From assembly GCA_014237855.1 (NCBI GenBank), contig JABACD010000014.1, forward strand, positions 1 through 64,000: 64,000 nt of DNA. The letters run 5' to 3'. The notes under the pieces are model-generated. The model made no database searches and was not told the DNA's origin. It was given only the letters and a program-made list of their open reading frames with translations. Made by a program: the position numbers and the translations under genes. This DNA is from Planctomycetota bacterium. Lineage in GTDB: Bacteria > Planctomycetota > UBA1135 > GCA-002686595. How positions within the stretch are numbered: position 1 is the stretch's first letter; every line of letters starts with the position of its first letter. Shown here piece after piece: positions 53,364 to 63,021 of the stretch.

Positions 53364-54800
53364 ATGATCCCTGATTCACGTCCCGTGTCTCGTCTTCAGC
53401 TGCGAGCTCTTCCGGTCCTGCTGGCCCTGGTGGCTGGGAGCTGTGGCGAGCCAGAGCCCACCGAGGTTCCGCCGAACGTCGTCCTGATCGTGATGGATAC
53501 TGTCCGGGCCGATCACCTCTCGGCCTATGGGTACGAGAGGCCGACGACGCCATTCATTGACGAGTTGTGTGACTCAGCAGTCCGGTACACACACTGCCGA
53601 GCCACCGGCCCCTGGACCTTGCCCAGCCATGCCTCGCTGTTTACGGGGCGCTTCTCGTTTCAGCACCGAGCTCGAACAGAGATTGACTCCAGGGGAGTGC
53701 TCCGCGAGCTGCCTCTGAGCTTGAAGCACCTGACGCTTGCAGAGGCGCTCGGAGAGCGTGGCTATCGCACCAGCGCGTTCGTGGCCAATGCTGCCTACTT
53801 GCGAGAGGAGTTCCAGCTGGATCAGGGCTTTGGCACCTACGTGGTCAAGCGAGAGCCCGGGCTGGAGAAGAACAAGGCGGCCTTCGAGTGGTTGTCGGAG
53901 GGAGAACAGCCGTTCTTCCTGTTCCTCAACTACATGGATGCTCATCGGCCTTACAACACCCGACCCTTGCCGGGTGAGCGGGAGAGTGCCTTCTCTACGG
54001 AGGATGTCGTGCACACTTCTACGCTGCTGGACGAACTCTATGCAGAGGTCATGGGGGCCGGACGAGCCGCGCCCGAGGAGCTGGTGAACGAGCTCCTGGC
54101 TCGCTATGACACAGGTATAGCGAACGCAGATCTGGCTGTGGGAGAGGTGATTGCACACCTCCGGGAGCAGGGGCTCTGGGAGAACACGCTCCTGATCGTG
54201 ACCTCTGATCACGGAGAGTTCTTTGGCGAGCACGGCCTGGTTGAGCACTCCAAGGATATCTACGAAGAGGTGCTTCGCATTCCGCTGATCTTGAAGGCGC
54301 CGGGGGTCGTCCCGGGGAGTGTCAGCGACGAGCTGATCTCTCTGGCCGATCTGCCTCATCTGGTGAGCGCAGCGATGCCTCCCAGCCTCGCCTCCGAGCT
54401 TGGAGCCCTCTTTCCACGGCAATCCTTGGAGGACTTCTCGCTTGCCGAGATCAGCTTCTCTCGCGGGAAAGACATGGCGGTCTATGGCAATCGCTTTCGA
54501 CGTGAGCGCTCAGTCATCTACTCCGGCAAGCACAAGTTGATCCGTTCTTCCGATGGTCAGAATGAACTCTATGACCTCGAGGCGGATCCCAAGGAGCTAG
54601 ACAACCTCTTCGATTCCAAACCACGGCTCGCCCGGAAGCTGACCGCACGCCTGTCGAAGTACATCAACGACAATCCGGGTCAGGTGGAGAGTGCAGACCC
54701 CGTGCAGCTGGATGGCGACGCCCTCAAGGCACTGACGGAGCTGGGCTACGTCGGTGATCACAGCCACGAGGACCGGGACGAGGAAGAGGAGGACCAGTAG
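53364..54800 (+). CDS. Sulfatase-like lipoprotein, Thr active site
   Basis: A 478-residue lipoprotein (signal ending L-V-A-G-S-C near residue 28; ATG 53364). Core: V-M-D-T-V-R-A-D-H-L-S-A-Y-G-Y near residue 43; active-site motif T-L-P-S-H with Thr85 and His89; T-S-D-H-G-E-F-F-G-E-H-G near 280. The C-terminus has L-T-E-L-G-Y-V-G-D followed by an acidic tail (E-D-R-D-E-E-E-E-D-Q). Thr replaces the formylglycine precursor. The next gene, a GT-C glycosyltransferase, starts at a TTG 3 bp after the stop. A 198-bp gap separates it from the divergent GMC gene and should hold both promoters; I could not define them. Confidence 0.9.
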   Translation: MIPDSRPVSRLQLRALPVLLALVAGSCGEPEPTEVPPNVVLIVMDTVRADHLSAYGYERPTTPFIDELCDSAVRYTHCRATGPWTLPSHASLFTGRFSFQHRARTEIDSRGVLRELPLSLKHLTLAEALGERGYRTSAFVANAAYLREEFQLDQGFGTYVVKREPGLEKNKAAFEWLSEGEQPFFLFLNYMDAHRPYNTRPLPGERESAFSTEDVVHTSTLLDELYAEVMGAGRAAPEELVNELLARYDTGIANADLAVGEVIAHLREQGLWENTLLIVTSDHGEFFGEHGLVEHSKDIYEEVLRIPLILKAPGVVPGSVSDELISLADLPHLVSAAMPPSLASELGALFPRQSLEDFSLAEISFSRGKDMAVYGNRFRRERSVIYSGKHKLIRSSDGQNELYDLEADPKELDNLFDSKPRLARKLTARLSKYINDNPGQVESADPVQLDGDALKALTELGYVGDHSHEDRDEEEEDQ

Positions 54801-54802
54801 CC

Positions 54803-56587
54803 TTGGAGCCTGAGACCGGGCTCGAGGTAAGCGATGGGCGAGAGCCCGAGACCGTCTCGTCTTCAACGAGTCGTTCCTGGATTGTCTCCTGGTGGTTTCA
54901 GGCCTCGCTGGTGTTCGTCCTGGCGCTGACCGCGCGTTTGATCTTCATTGCCCAGGCGGCGGAGACCGACTACCCCGCCCAGCTCTCCTTCATGCAGGAT
55001 GCTCGCTACTACGCGAGCTGGTCGGAACGCATCGCTGACGGAGAGCTGGTGGGCAAGCACAGTTTCTTCATGGGGCCGCTCTACCCCTACAGCTTGGCGG
55101 CTGTCAGCGCCGTCGTCGACGGGCAGCCGGTTCAGGTCTCGACGGCTGATGGGGGAGGCAAGACCTACGACTACAGTCACGTCTTCATCATGCAGGCGGT
55201 CCTGGGCAGCCTCAGCTGCCTCTTGGTCATGGCCTTGGGACGCATGCTCCTCGGAGGATGGCAGGGGCTGATTGCCGGGCTCTGCGCCGCCGGCTACCGC
55301 GTCTTCATCTACTACGACGGGTTGTTGATGCCTGCGACCCAGGGATTATTCGTGAGCCTGCTGGCCATCGTGCTGTTGCTTTGGGCAGCCAGGAGCGGGG
55401 CTTCCTGGCTCTGGCTTTGTGCCGGTATGGCGATTGGGCTTGCCGCCCTGTCCAAGGGACCGGCCCTCCTGCTCCTGCCCGGAGTGTGGCTGTGGTGCTT
55501 CCTGGGTTTCTCAGATCTGAACGGTAGGGCTCGCTTGAAGCGGGCACTGCTCGTTGGTGCAGGTTGCTTGCCCCTCGTGCTCCTCGCTACCGTGCACAAT
55601 CGTACTGCCGACGGAGATACGGTACTGATCACCTCGAACGCGGGATCAAACCTGTGGATAGGAAATGGGCCCGGCGCTTCCGGTGCCCACGCGGGCGTGA
55701 GCTCGGAGTTCGAGAGCTCAAAGCTGGACTTCTACGCCTTCGACAAGGACCGCCCGAAGAGCGAGCCGCCGGCATCTGAGGTCTCCAGCACGCTCTCGCG
55801 AGATACTCGCAAGTACATGTCTTCAGACCCTGGTCGTGCCCTGGCACTGCTCTGGAAGAAGTTCCGCATGTTCTGGAACAAGGTCGAGATTGGTACGACG
55901 GACCACTTCTACTTCTACGCCAGATCGGCTTCGCTCCTGCGGATGCCGACTCCTGGGTTCGGCTTGCTGGTTCCGCTTGGAATCGTTGGTTTCATTCTGA
56001 CCTTGAAGCGCTGGCGCCAGTTCTGGCCACTGCAGTGGCTTGTCATCACGCAGAGCCTGACCTTCACATCCTTTTTCGTGCTCGGGCGCTATCGGTTTGC
56101 TGCAGTGGCGTGCCTGATCGTTTTTGCCTTGGCTGCGCTGGACTGGGCCATGAAGGCTGCGCGAGCTGAGCGCTGGGGTGCACTGGTCGGCGCTGCGGTG
56201 TTGCTGGGTCTCTCGTCGTGGTTCGTCCACGCGCCAATTGCCGGTATGGGGCGTGATCGGGGTATGGCGAACCAGCTCTATCTGCTCGCTCAGCTCGAAG
56301 AATCACGCGGTGGAGCCGCTCAGGAACTCTACAGGAACGCCCTGGCAGAGTCCTGGCGAGAGGGGGACCTCTCGCTTCGACAGCAGGCAGTCTCTCATCT
56401 ACGCGTAGGAGATGAATATGCCAGGGAGACCCGGTTCAAGCGCGCACTGGCGGAGTACGAGCAGGCACTCGAGGCCTGTGGGGCGATGTCCATGCACTTT
56501 CGTTACCGATCTCCGCTACTAGATGACTTGAATGGACGTATCAAGCTGGTCCAGGGGCAACAGGCTGCGCGTCGTGGCGACGGTTGA
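54803..56587 (+). CDS. GT-C glycosyltransferase with C-terminal tail
   Basis: A 594-residue polytopic membrane protein. The TTG start is 3 bp after the sulfatase-like gene; no ATG or GTG fits before the first helix (S-W-W-F-Q-A-S-L-V-F-V-L-A-L). External loop 1 has Q-D-A-R-Y-Y-A-S-W-S-E-R-I-A-D-G, then F-F-M-G-P-L-Y-P-Y. This is the Asp/aromatic pattern of PMT/ArnT-like GT-C enzymes that use polyprenyl-phosphate sugars. About ten helices are followed by a 110-residue soluble tail with a TPR-like pair of helices (R-F-K-R-A-L-A-E-Y-E-Q-A-L). Coupled to the sulfatase-like gene. Confidence 0.82.
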   Translation: MEPETGLEVSDGREPETVSSSTSRSWIVSWWFQASLVFVLALTARLIFIAQAAETDYPAQLSFMQDARYYASWSERIADGELVGKHSFFMGPLYPYSLAAVSAVVDGQPVQVSTADGGGKTYDYSHVFIMQAVLGSLSCLLVMALGRMLLGGWQGLIAGLCAAGYRVFIYYDGLLMPATQGLFVSLLAIVLLLWAARSGASWLWLCAGMAIGLAALSKGPALLLLPGVWLWCFLGFSDLNGRARLKRALLVGAGCLPLVLLATVHNRTADGDTVLITSNAGSNLWIGNGPGASGAHAGVSSEFESSKLDFYAFDKDRPKSEPPASEVSSTLSRDTRKYMSSDPGRALALLWKKFRMFWNKVEIGTTDHFYFYARSASLLRMPTPGFGLLVPLGIVGFILTLKRWRQFWPLQWLVITQSLTFTSFFVLGRYRFAAVACLIVFALAALDWAMKAARAERWGALVGAAVLLGLSSWFVHAPIAGMGRDRGMANQLYLLAQLEESRGGAAQELYRNALAESWREGDLSLRQQAVSHLRVGDEYARETRFKRALAEYEQALEACGAMSMHFRYRSPLLDDLNGRIKLVQGQQAARRGDG

Positions 56588-56689
56588 CCCGGGCCCGTCC
56601 AGGTGAGCGTCGAATCGAACGCCTTGGCTTGGCGGGTGCCTTCTAGGGGGTTATCTTCCCCTCTTCGCTTTTCCTCCTCAGCACTCTAG

Positions 56690-59600
56690 ATGCAACTCCA
56701 CGAGATCCGGCCGGGCAAGCTTCGTGCCGTCAGACACCTTCTTCCCTGGGGCTGCATGCTGGCGGCCCCCCTGATCGCGTTCGGGCAGGATGACGATCAA
56801 GGCGGGGAAGGGGAGGGGCAGCAGCGTTCTGGAGCCATCGCGGACGAGCTGCAACACGTGGACCCGACCCTGGACGGTTGGCAAACGGAGGTGCTGCAGG
56901 GGAAGGCCAAGGACATGGTCTACGAGTTCCTGCAGCGGACCTACGCTTCTGGGCAACGTACCCAGGAGGCGTTCAGTGACCTCATCTCCGAGGGCTTCGA
57001 AGGAGCGACGAGCCTGAGACCAAAGGGGATGCAGCCCATTGAGCTTGCAGGTGGGACCCTGGTCTTTCGGCCTGAGCTATGGGACCCGGACCTGGAGCCA
57101 GCATCCTCCCTCGCTGGTCAGATCGAAGACCTCTGTGGTGCCCTGGGGTCCGCTGGGGGGCTGCGGTTCGCCGTGAAGATGGTGCAGTGCCGAGAGCTGG
57201 AGGACGAGCTCTTCGAGGCCGAGGCCTGGATTCAGGTCGATGGGCGAAGCGAAGAGGGAGCGGTCCAGCAGAACTTTGCATGGCACATGCGCTTTGAGTT
57301 GGGCGAGGAGGATCGAGCAATGTTGCGCTCGATTGAACTCCGAGACTTCTCCGAGGTTCATACCAGCGGTCCATACTTCACCGAGCTGACCGAGTTCGTT
57401 CTCGGCGATCTGCCCTTCTTCGAGCGAGAGCTCTCCCTCGGAGTGGATGATTACCACTACAAGGTGGATCGCCTGACCGGGAATTCCTTCCTCGGTAGCC
57501 AAGGGCTGGCACTGGGAGATGTCAACGGCGATGGGCTCGATGACCTCTACCTGTCACAGCAGGGCGGGATGCCCAATCGGCTGTTGCTACGCAACGCGGA
57601 TGGCACCTTGCGAGACTTCACCAAGGAGTCAGGAACAGGCTTGCTTGACAATACGCGCAGCTCCCTGATCCTGGACATGGACGGTGACGGAGACCAAGAC
57701 CTGGTACTGGCCATCGGCCCGAATGTGATCTTGCTCTACAACGACGGAGAGCTGCATTTCGACGAGCATGTGTTCCTGGGCAATGATGTGCCCACGGATA
57801 TCTTCTCGCTGAGTGCCGCAGATCCTGATGGAGACGGTGATCTCGACATCTACGCCTGCAGGTACATCGACAACGGAATCATGGGGGGGAACCCGACGCC
57901 CTACCACGACGCGAACAATGGTTCCCCGAACCTGTACTGGCGAAATGAGGGCGACCGGAAGTTCAAGGATGCTACTGAAGAGGTGGGGCTGGGAGTGAAC
58001 AACGCCAAGTTCAGCCTGGCTTCGATCTGGGAGGACTTCGACTCCGACGGGGATCTCGACCTGTACGTGGCCAATGACTTCGGACGGAACACGCTCTATC
58101 GCAACGACGGGGAGCGATTCGCTGAAGTGGGGGTGTCCTCTGGTGCCGGGGAGACCGCCGCAAGCATGGGGCTCTCCTGCAGCGACATTGACCTCGACGG
58201 AGACATGGATGTCCTCGTGAGCAACATGTTCTCTGCCGCTGGAAGGCGGGTTGTCCCCAATCAAGAGAAGTTCATGGGCGGGGCTCACCCGACCGTGCAT
58301 CAATTCTTCGAACGGCATGCACGTGGCAACACTCTCCTGGTCAATCGTGGTGATGGAAGCTTCGAGGATACCACCGAGGTCGCAGGCATAGAGCTGGGAC
58401 GCTGGGCCTGGGGAGGCCGCTTTGTCGACTTCAATGGTGATGGCTACGAGGACATGTACGTCCCCAACGGATTCGTCACGGGGCCGGATGAGGACGACTT
58501 GTGAAGCTTCTTCTGGCGACGCGTGACGTCGCAATCTCCGGCAGATGCGAGCAGATCCGAAGAGTACGAGAGCGCATGGGATGCGATTCAAGACCTGGTG
58601 ATGGAGCAGGGAGGTTCCTGGAGTGGTCGAGAACGGAACTGTGCCTACCTGAACCTCGGAGATGGACGCTTTGTGAACGTCTCGGCGGTCTCGGGTGCGG
58701 ACTACATCGACGACTCGCGTGCGGTCGTACGGATCGACTGGGATGGAGATGGAGATCTCGATCTATTGCTGAAGGGGCGCACGGCTCCGCGACTACGGGT
58801 CCTCCGCAACGAGGACTCCAGCGGTAGTCACTTCCTGCAAGTGGCCCTGACGGGAAGTGGCGCCAATCGTGATGCGATTGGAGCCCTCGTCCAGGTCCGG
58901 GCTGGCGGCAAGCTGTACACACGGCGGCTCTACGCTGGAGATGGCTTCCTTTCGCAGTCTTCCAAGGTCTTGCACTTTGGGCTGGGCAAGGCAGAGCAGG
59001 TCGAGTCAGTATCGGTCCACTGGCCGGACGGCACCACGGAGTCCTTCGAGGCCCCTGGCATCAATGTTCGCCTGCGTCTTGTACAGGGGGAGGGCGTGCC
59101 CGAACCCCTGGCTGTTATCACGACACCTGCCTTCGGTGTTGCCGAGAGCAAGGTCGTCTCCAGGCGTGAAGAGCCCGTCCGGCGAATTCCCCTGGTGCAG
59201 AAGCTCCCAGTGGCTGCCCTGCACATCCCCGGGTTCGAAGATCAGGTGCGAAAGGTCTCGGATCTTTCGGGCTCGCCAGTCTTGATCAATCTCTGGGCTA
59301 GCTGGTGCCAGAACTGCCTGATAGAGATGGGGCACTTCAAGAAGCGGCAGGCGGAGCTGAGCGCCCAGGGCCTGCAGATCATCACGATGACAACGGACGA
59401 GGAGGAGGCCTATCCCGCGGCGAAGAAGATCCTCGAGCGATATGGCCTCACCGAGGGCGCCGGATATGTGGACGAGTCCCTGCAGGCTACATTGGATATC
59501 CTGTTTGGCGAGATCCTTGGGAAGACCACTCTCGCCGCTCTTCCAGCCAGCCTGTTGATTGATTCGAGTGGGCAGGGAGTGGTTTTCTACAATGGGCCGG

Positions 59601-59854
59601 TCGAGGTGGACACCCTGCTGGCAGATCTGAACACGCTCTCCGGGATGCAGACCGCTAATCCGACCAACCTCGAGTTCTTTGGCGGGGTATGGCTTACAGC
59701 CCGCAAGCGTGCACTCGGAATGATGCGACGATCCTTCAAGCGCTTGGGGCTCGAGGATATGCGGGCCTACTACCGCGAGCTTGGGCAGGCGCGTCGCAAG
59801 TACCTCGAGGAGCTGCAGGGTGGGAAGCAGCCCAACCCCGAGGGCGGTCAGTAG
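56690..59854 (+). CDS. FG-GAP/ASPIC-UnbV protein with thioredoxin domain and in-frame TGA (candidate selenoprotein)
   Basis: One frame runs from 56690 to 59854 (1054 residues) broken only by TGA at 58502-58504, codon 605. Signal peptide (L-A-A-P-L-I-A-F-G, residues 21-29); FG-GAP repeats with calcium loops (D-V-N-G-D-G-L-D-D, D-M-D-G-D-G-D-Q-D, D-F-D-S-D-G-D-L-D; about 270-590); ASPIC/UnbV unit (about 700-800). The C-terminal thioredoxin-like domain has W-C-Q-N-C (Cys873, Cys876). Both sides of the TGA align with the intact paralogue at 34664: N-G-F-V-T, four variable residues, D-L-TGA-S-F-F-W here against D-V-E-T-L-F-W there. The frame is intact on both sides, with no other damage. Either the TGA is selenocysteine, supported by a hairpin in the right place and by another selenoprotein 12.7 kb away, or it is a very recent nonsense mutation. 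A new start after the TGA (GTG 58523) is unlikely since it would split the domain. Confidence 0.72.
58516..58532 (+). promoter_or_regulatory. Candidate SECIS hairpin downstream of in-frame TGA
   Basis: A perfect 6-bp stem GCGACG/CGTCGC (58516-58521 with 58527-58532) encloses the five-base loop CGTGA. The loop starts 17 bases after the TGA, within the 16-37 base range, and G is in the first two loop positions, as bacterial SECIS elements require. It is smaller than the element at 45857 and lacks a clear lower stem, so support is moderate. Confidence 0.5.
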
Positions 59855-59855
59855 A

Positions 59856-61187
59856 TCAATCAGTTGATGCGGGTTCTGACGTGACTCGGGGCTCTAGCCG
59901 CCGAGAGACGAGGTCAACCAGGTATCCGATCAGGGTTGACTCCACCAGGAGGATCAGGGCGACCGAGGCGAAGTAGTAGCGTGCCCAGTCGAGGGGAAGC
60001 CACAGGGTCGTGCCAATCACGGTGACCAGCACAGCCACGATCAGTACTCTCGCAGACCGTGCACGCTCGGGTACCCTGCGTAGCGCAAGGGTCAGGGCTG
60101 CCAGCATGCCGGCACAGATCCACAGCGGTCCTCCCGGCACCCTCGTCGTGGCTCGAACGGGCTCGTGATCAAAGCCGAGCCTTGTCACCGCGAGGTCTAC
60201 TTGCTCGGAGAGGGCCCTCGAGACTACTCCTCCCGAAGCCTCCCAGCGTTCCTGCTGGAAGCCCATGTGCTTCTCCCAGAAGGCGAGCACCTCAGAGAAG
60301 TGATCGAGGGGGTGGGACCAGAGATAGGGGAACCAGGCAATCAGTGTCAGGGTGGCGATCGCCCCAACAGCGATCCAGGAGACCAGCAGCTTCTTCCAGG
60401 GGTAGGAGCCTCCGCTACCTGGAAAGATCAGCGGTAGGGAGAGGGCGACGAAGATGGGGGCCAGGGCGCCGTTGAGCTTCGTCGCCGTGCACAGACCAGC
60501 CAGGAGCCCTAGCGCGAGGAGCATCGCTCTGCGTCGATTGGGCCCGAGATCTCCTCGGATGGCCGGAGCACCCAGGATCAGGCAGGCCAGGCAGCCGAGT
60601 AGCAGGAGGACCATACCCAGATCAGGTCGGGCCATGTGTGACCATTCACGGACGAGGGGGTGAAACAGCCAGCCCGCCATCGCGACGCTACCAGCAAGCC
60701 AGCCGCCCAGATTGCGAGCGATCAGGAAGATGAGCACAGCGCAGGCGGCACTGATCGCGGCAACGAGCAGGCGTGCGCGCTCGATTGCTGCTGCGAGTGG
60801 GCGAATTGCCTCGCTCGCCTCTCGCTGGTCGCCACGGTTGTATCGGAAGAAGAGCAGGGGGTCGATGGACTCGGGTGCGACTGAGCTACAGGCTGCTCCC
60901 CAGATCCACTTGTGGAATCCTGGGTTTGGCCAGCCAAAGGTCGTCGCCTGTACGCCTTGCCGCCAGGGATCTTCCTGCACCTTGCCGTTGAGCACGTCGA
61001 GCTCTGCCCCCGGCGGTCGCTCCCCGCCCAGCTGTCGATAGTGCACCACGGAGATTGCGGTCCACTCGGCCTCGTCGGTTCCATCGGGGGCCGGCAGACT
61101 CAGGGCATCCGTCGCCTTCCAGGAGATCGCGAAGAGCAGGATCAAGAGAACGAATCCCTGCAACGTGCCTTCTCGACGATTGGTCAT
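59856..61187 (-). CDS. GT-C glycosyltransferase (PMT/ArnT-like)
   Basis: A 443-residue polytopic membrane protein. ATG 61187 places the first helix (F-V-L-L-I-L-L-F-A-I-S-W) at residue 13; the frame is open to 61292 over the end of the upstream gene. External loop 1 contains D-G-T-D-E-A-E-W-T-A, in which the acidic pair and Trp fit the GT-C catalytic loop. Later loops carry M-A-R-P-D-L-G-M-V, as found in family members. Eight to ten further helices. It lies 10 bp downstream of another GT-C gene, which in turn overlaps a sulfatase-like gene. It stops 1 bp from the end of the convergent ASPIC/UnbV gene. Confidence 0.78.
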   Translation of the reverse strand: MTNRREGTLQGFVLLILLFAISWKATDALSLPAPDGTDEAEWTAISVVHYRQLGGERPPGAELDVLNGKVQEDPWRQGVQATTFGWPNPGFHKWIWGAACSSVAPESIDPLLFFRYNRGDQREASEAIRPLAAAIERARLLVAAISAACAVLIFLIARNLGGWLAGSVAMAGWLFHPLVREWSHMARPDLGMVLLLLGCLACLILGAPAIRGDLGPNRRRAMLLALGLLAGLCTATKLNGALAPIFVALSLPLIFPGSGGSYPWKKLLVSWIAVGAIATLTLIAWFPYLWSHPLDHFSEVLAFWEKHMGFQQERWEASGGVVSRALSEQVDLAVTRLGFDHEPVRATTRVPGGPLWICAGMLAALTLALRRVPERARSARVLIVAVLVTVIGTTLWLPLDWARYYFASVALILLVESTLIGYLVDLVSRRLEPRVTSEPASTD

Positions 61188-61197
61188 GGCCAGGTTC

Positions 61198-63021
61198 CTA
61201 GCGTGGTCCGAGGAGGCCGATCCCAAAGCGGGTCGTTGGTTGGAGGGGAGGGTCGCCACGCAGCCAGTCTGGCTGATAGCGCCTTGTTGCATAGCGCATC
61301 AGCTTCTCACCGTAGTGTGTACCGAAGAGCGGAAAGCCGTACTCGCTGGTGTCCTTGTGCACCAGGACGACTGCAGCGGCCGGGGGCGCCTCGCGGAGGT
61401 CACGAAGGATCTCTTCCTCTCCGAAGAGCTCGAGCTCCGGCGGCATGAAGTTCACGTGCCGGGTCGGCGAACGCCTGCGGCTCAGGTAGTTGGCCATGAT
61501 GCCCTCGGGCATGACGAGGACTGTCTGACTCGTGCCGACGCGCTCATCGATCACCCCCAGGAGGTCATTGACGAAGACCGCCCGGGGAGGGGCAGCCCGA
61601 AAGCTGTCTTGGCCTGAGCCGACCGTGATCGTCTTCTCTGAGAATGACTGTTCACTCATCAGCCAGTAGGCAGAGGCGGTGATGCCAATCATGGTGATCA
61701 CGGCCACGCGAAGCACCAGGCCATCAGAGCTTCTAGGACCAAAGAGTCTCGGAACCCACCCTAAGAGCACCGCAGCAAAGAGTGCTGCGCCGGCGACCGC
61801 CAGTGCAAAGCCGTAGTGAGCGAGCATGGCGATCAAGATCATCTTGAGCGTCATCAGGAAAGCGAAGAGAGCAAAGCCTGCTCGCTCGCCCCAGGTCCTG
61901 GAGCCCTTACGCCAGGCCAGGACAGATGCAACCACGAGAGCGACCAGCGCGAAGAGCGGCATGAAGCGCGCAATCAAGAGCCAGTCCAGTGGTGTCCATT
62001 CGGAGCGCGCAAAGACTGCGATCAGGACTGCAGCGTATGCCAGCGCAAGGCCAACTCGCAGCGCAAGCGAAGCACGTCGCTGCCAGAGGTCCAAGAGGGC
62101 GGCTGGGGCGATGATGGCGAGCAGCTTTCCGGCACTGCTGAAGAGCGCTCCAAGGTTCTCGGGTATCCGATCGATTCCCATGTAGGCCTTGTAGAAGAAG
62201 AGCTCGGATGCCTGGCTGGCGAAGATGCCTGTCCAGGATCCGAGGGTTCCGTAGAGCGCTTCTCCAAAGGGCATGGCCGTGGCCAGGAGACAACATGCCA
62301 GGGTGGGCACCAGCACCATCGTTCCCGCCATCAGTGCGAGTCTCTTACCGATCCCTGCTTCTCCGCTTCGTAGGGCAAGAATGAGAATCCAGGCTATAGC
62401 TCCGCCGGTGGCCACGAAGATCTCTGCCTTGGTCAGAAAGCCGAGCCCCAGGAAGAGCCCTGCTGCCACGGCCCAGGCGTTAGCTCCCTTGCTACGGGCT
62501 CGCAGTGCGCAGGTAAAGGCCAACAGGCCCAGCATGAGCCCATGTGTGAGCTCGTGAGAGTAGGGCGCAATGAAGTTGTAGTTGCCAATTCCAGGGTAGT
62601 GTCCGCAGGCGAAGATCAGCTCGAAGGCCAGGAGGGTCACTCCAGCTGCAATTGGTCCACCGATACTTCTCGTGCGTGTGTGCAGGAGCCAGCCGAACAG
62701 CGCGGTCTGGATCACGTTCACGATGGTGAGCGTCTGTAGACTCACACCTGCAACGAGGAACCAGAGGGCATTCCAGTAGGGGGAGAGAGGGCCGTTGAAG
62801 TAGGCGATGTCTCGATAGAGCACCTCACCCTCGGTAATTCTCCACGGGACGTAGAGCTCTCGTCCAAAGTCGACCAGCACGTCATTCCAGGCACCCCATC
62901 CGCGCCAGAGAAGCACCGGGTACAAGAAGATAGCCAGCAGTGTCAGCCCCAGCCCTATGCGTCTCTCGACGCAGGAATCGGACACCGTGGCAGCTGGGGA
63001 CTGGCTTGCGGCTCCGTTCAC
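61198..63021 (-). CDS. GT-C glycosyltransferase-like membrane protein
   Basis: A 607-residue polytopic protein with about 11 helices. The GTG start overlaps the TGA stop of the sulfatase-like gene (GTGA), so the two are coupled. External loop 1 reads V-D-F-G-R-E-L-Y-V-P-W, then G-E-V-L-Y-R-D-I-A-Y-F-N-G-P-L-S-P-Y. This is the hallmark of a large group of PMT-2/ArnT-like GT-C proteins of unknown sugar specificity. Helices continue to about residue 495, and a soluble C-terminal part of about 110 residues follows. It probably transfers a sugar from a polyprenyl carrier to an external acceptor. Confidence 0.8.
   Translation of the reverse strand: MNGAASQSPAATVSDSCVERRIGLGLTLLAIFLYPVLLWRGWGAWNDVLVDFGRELYVPWRITEGEVLYRDIAYFNGPLSPYWNALWFLVAGVSLQTLTIVNVIQTALFGWLLHTRTRSIGGPIAAGVTLLAFELIFACGHYPGIGNYNFIAPYSHELTHGLMLGLLAFTCALRARSKGANAWAVAAGLFLGLGFLTKAEIFVATGGAIAWILILALRSGEAGIGKRLALMAGTMVLVPTLACCLLATAMPFGEALYGTLGSWTGIFASQASELFFYKAYMGIDRIPENLGALFSSAGKLLAIIAPAALLDLWQRRASLALRVGLALAYAAVLIAVFARSEWTPLDWLLIARFMPLFALVALVVASVLAWRKGSRTWGERAGFALFAFLMTLKMILIAMLAHYGFALAVAGAALFAAVLLGWVPRLFGPRSSDGLVLRVAVITMIGITASAYWLMSEQSFSEKTITVGSGQDSFRAAPPRAVFVNDLLGVIDERVGTSQTVLVMPEGIMANYLSRRRSPTRHVNFMPPELELFGEEEILRDLREAPPAAAVVLVHKDTSEYGFPLFGTHYGEKLMRYATRRYQPDWLRGDPPLQPTTRFGIGLLGPR

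Noticed and set aside
58523-59854. Independent gene starting at GTG 58523
   Set aside because: It would begin in the middle of the region that aligns with the paralogue at 34664; a single read-through gene explains both halves better.
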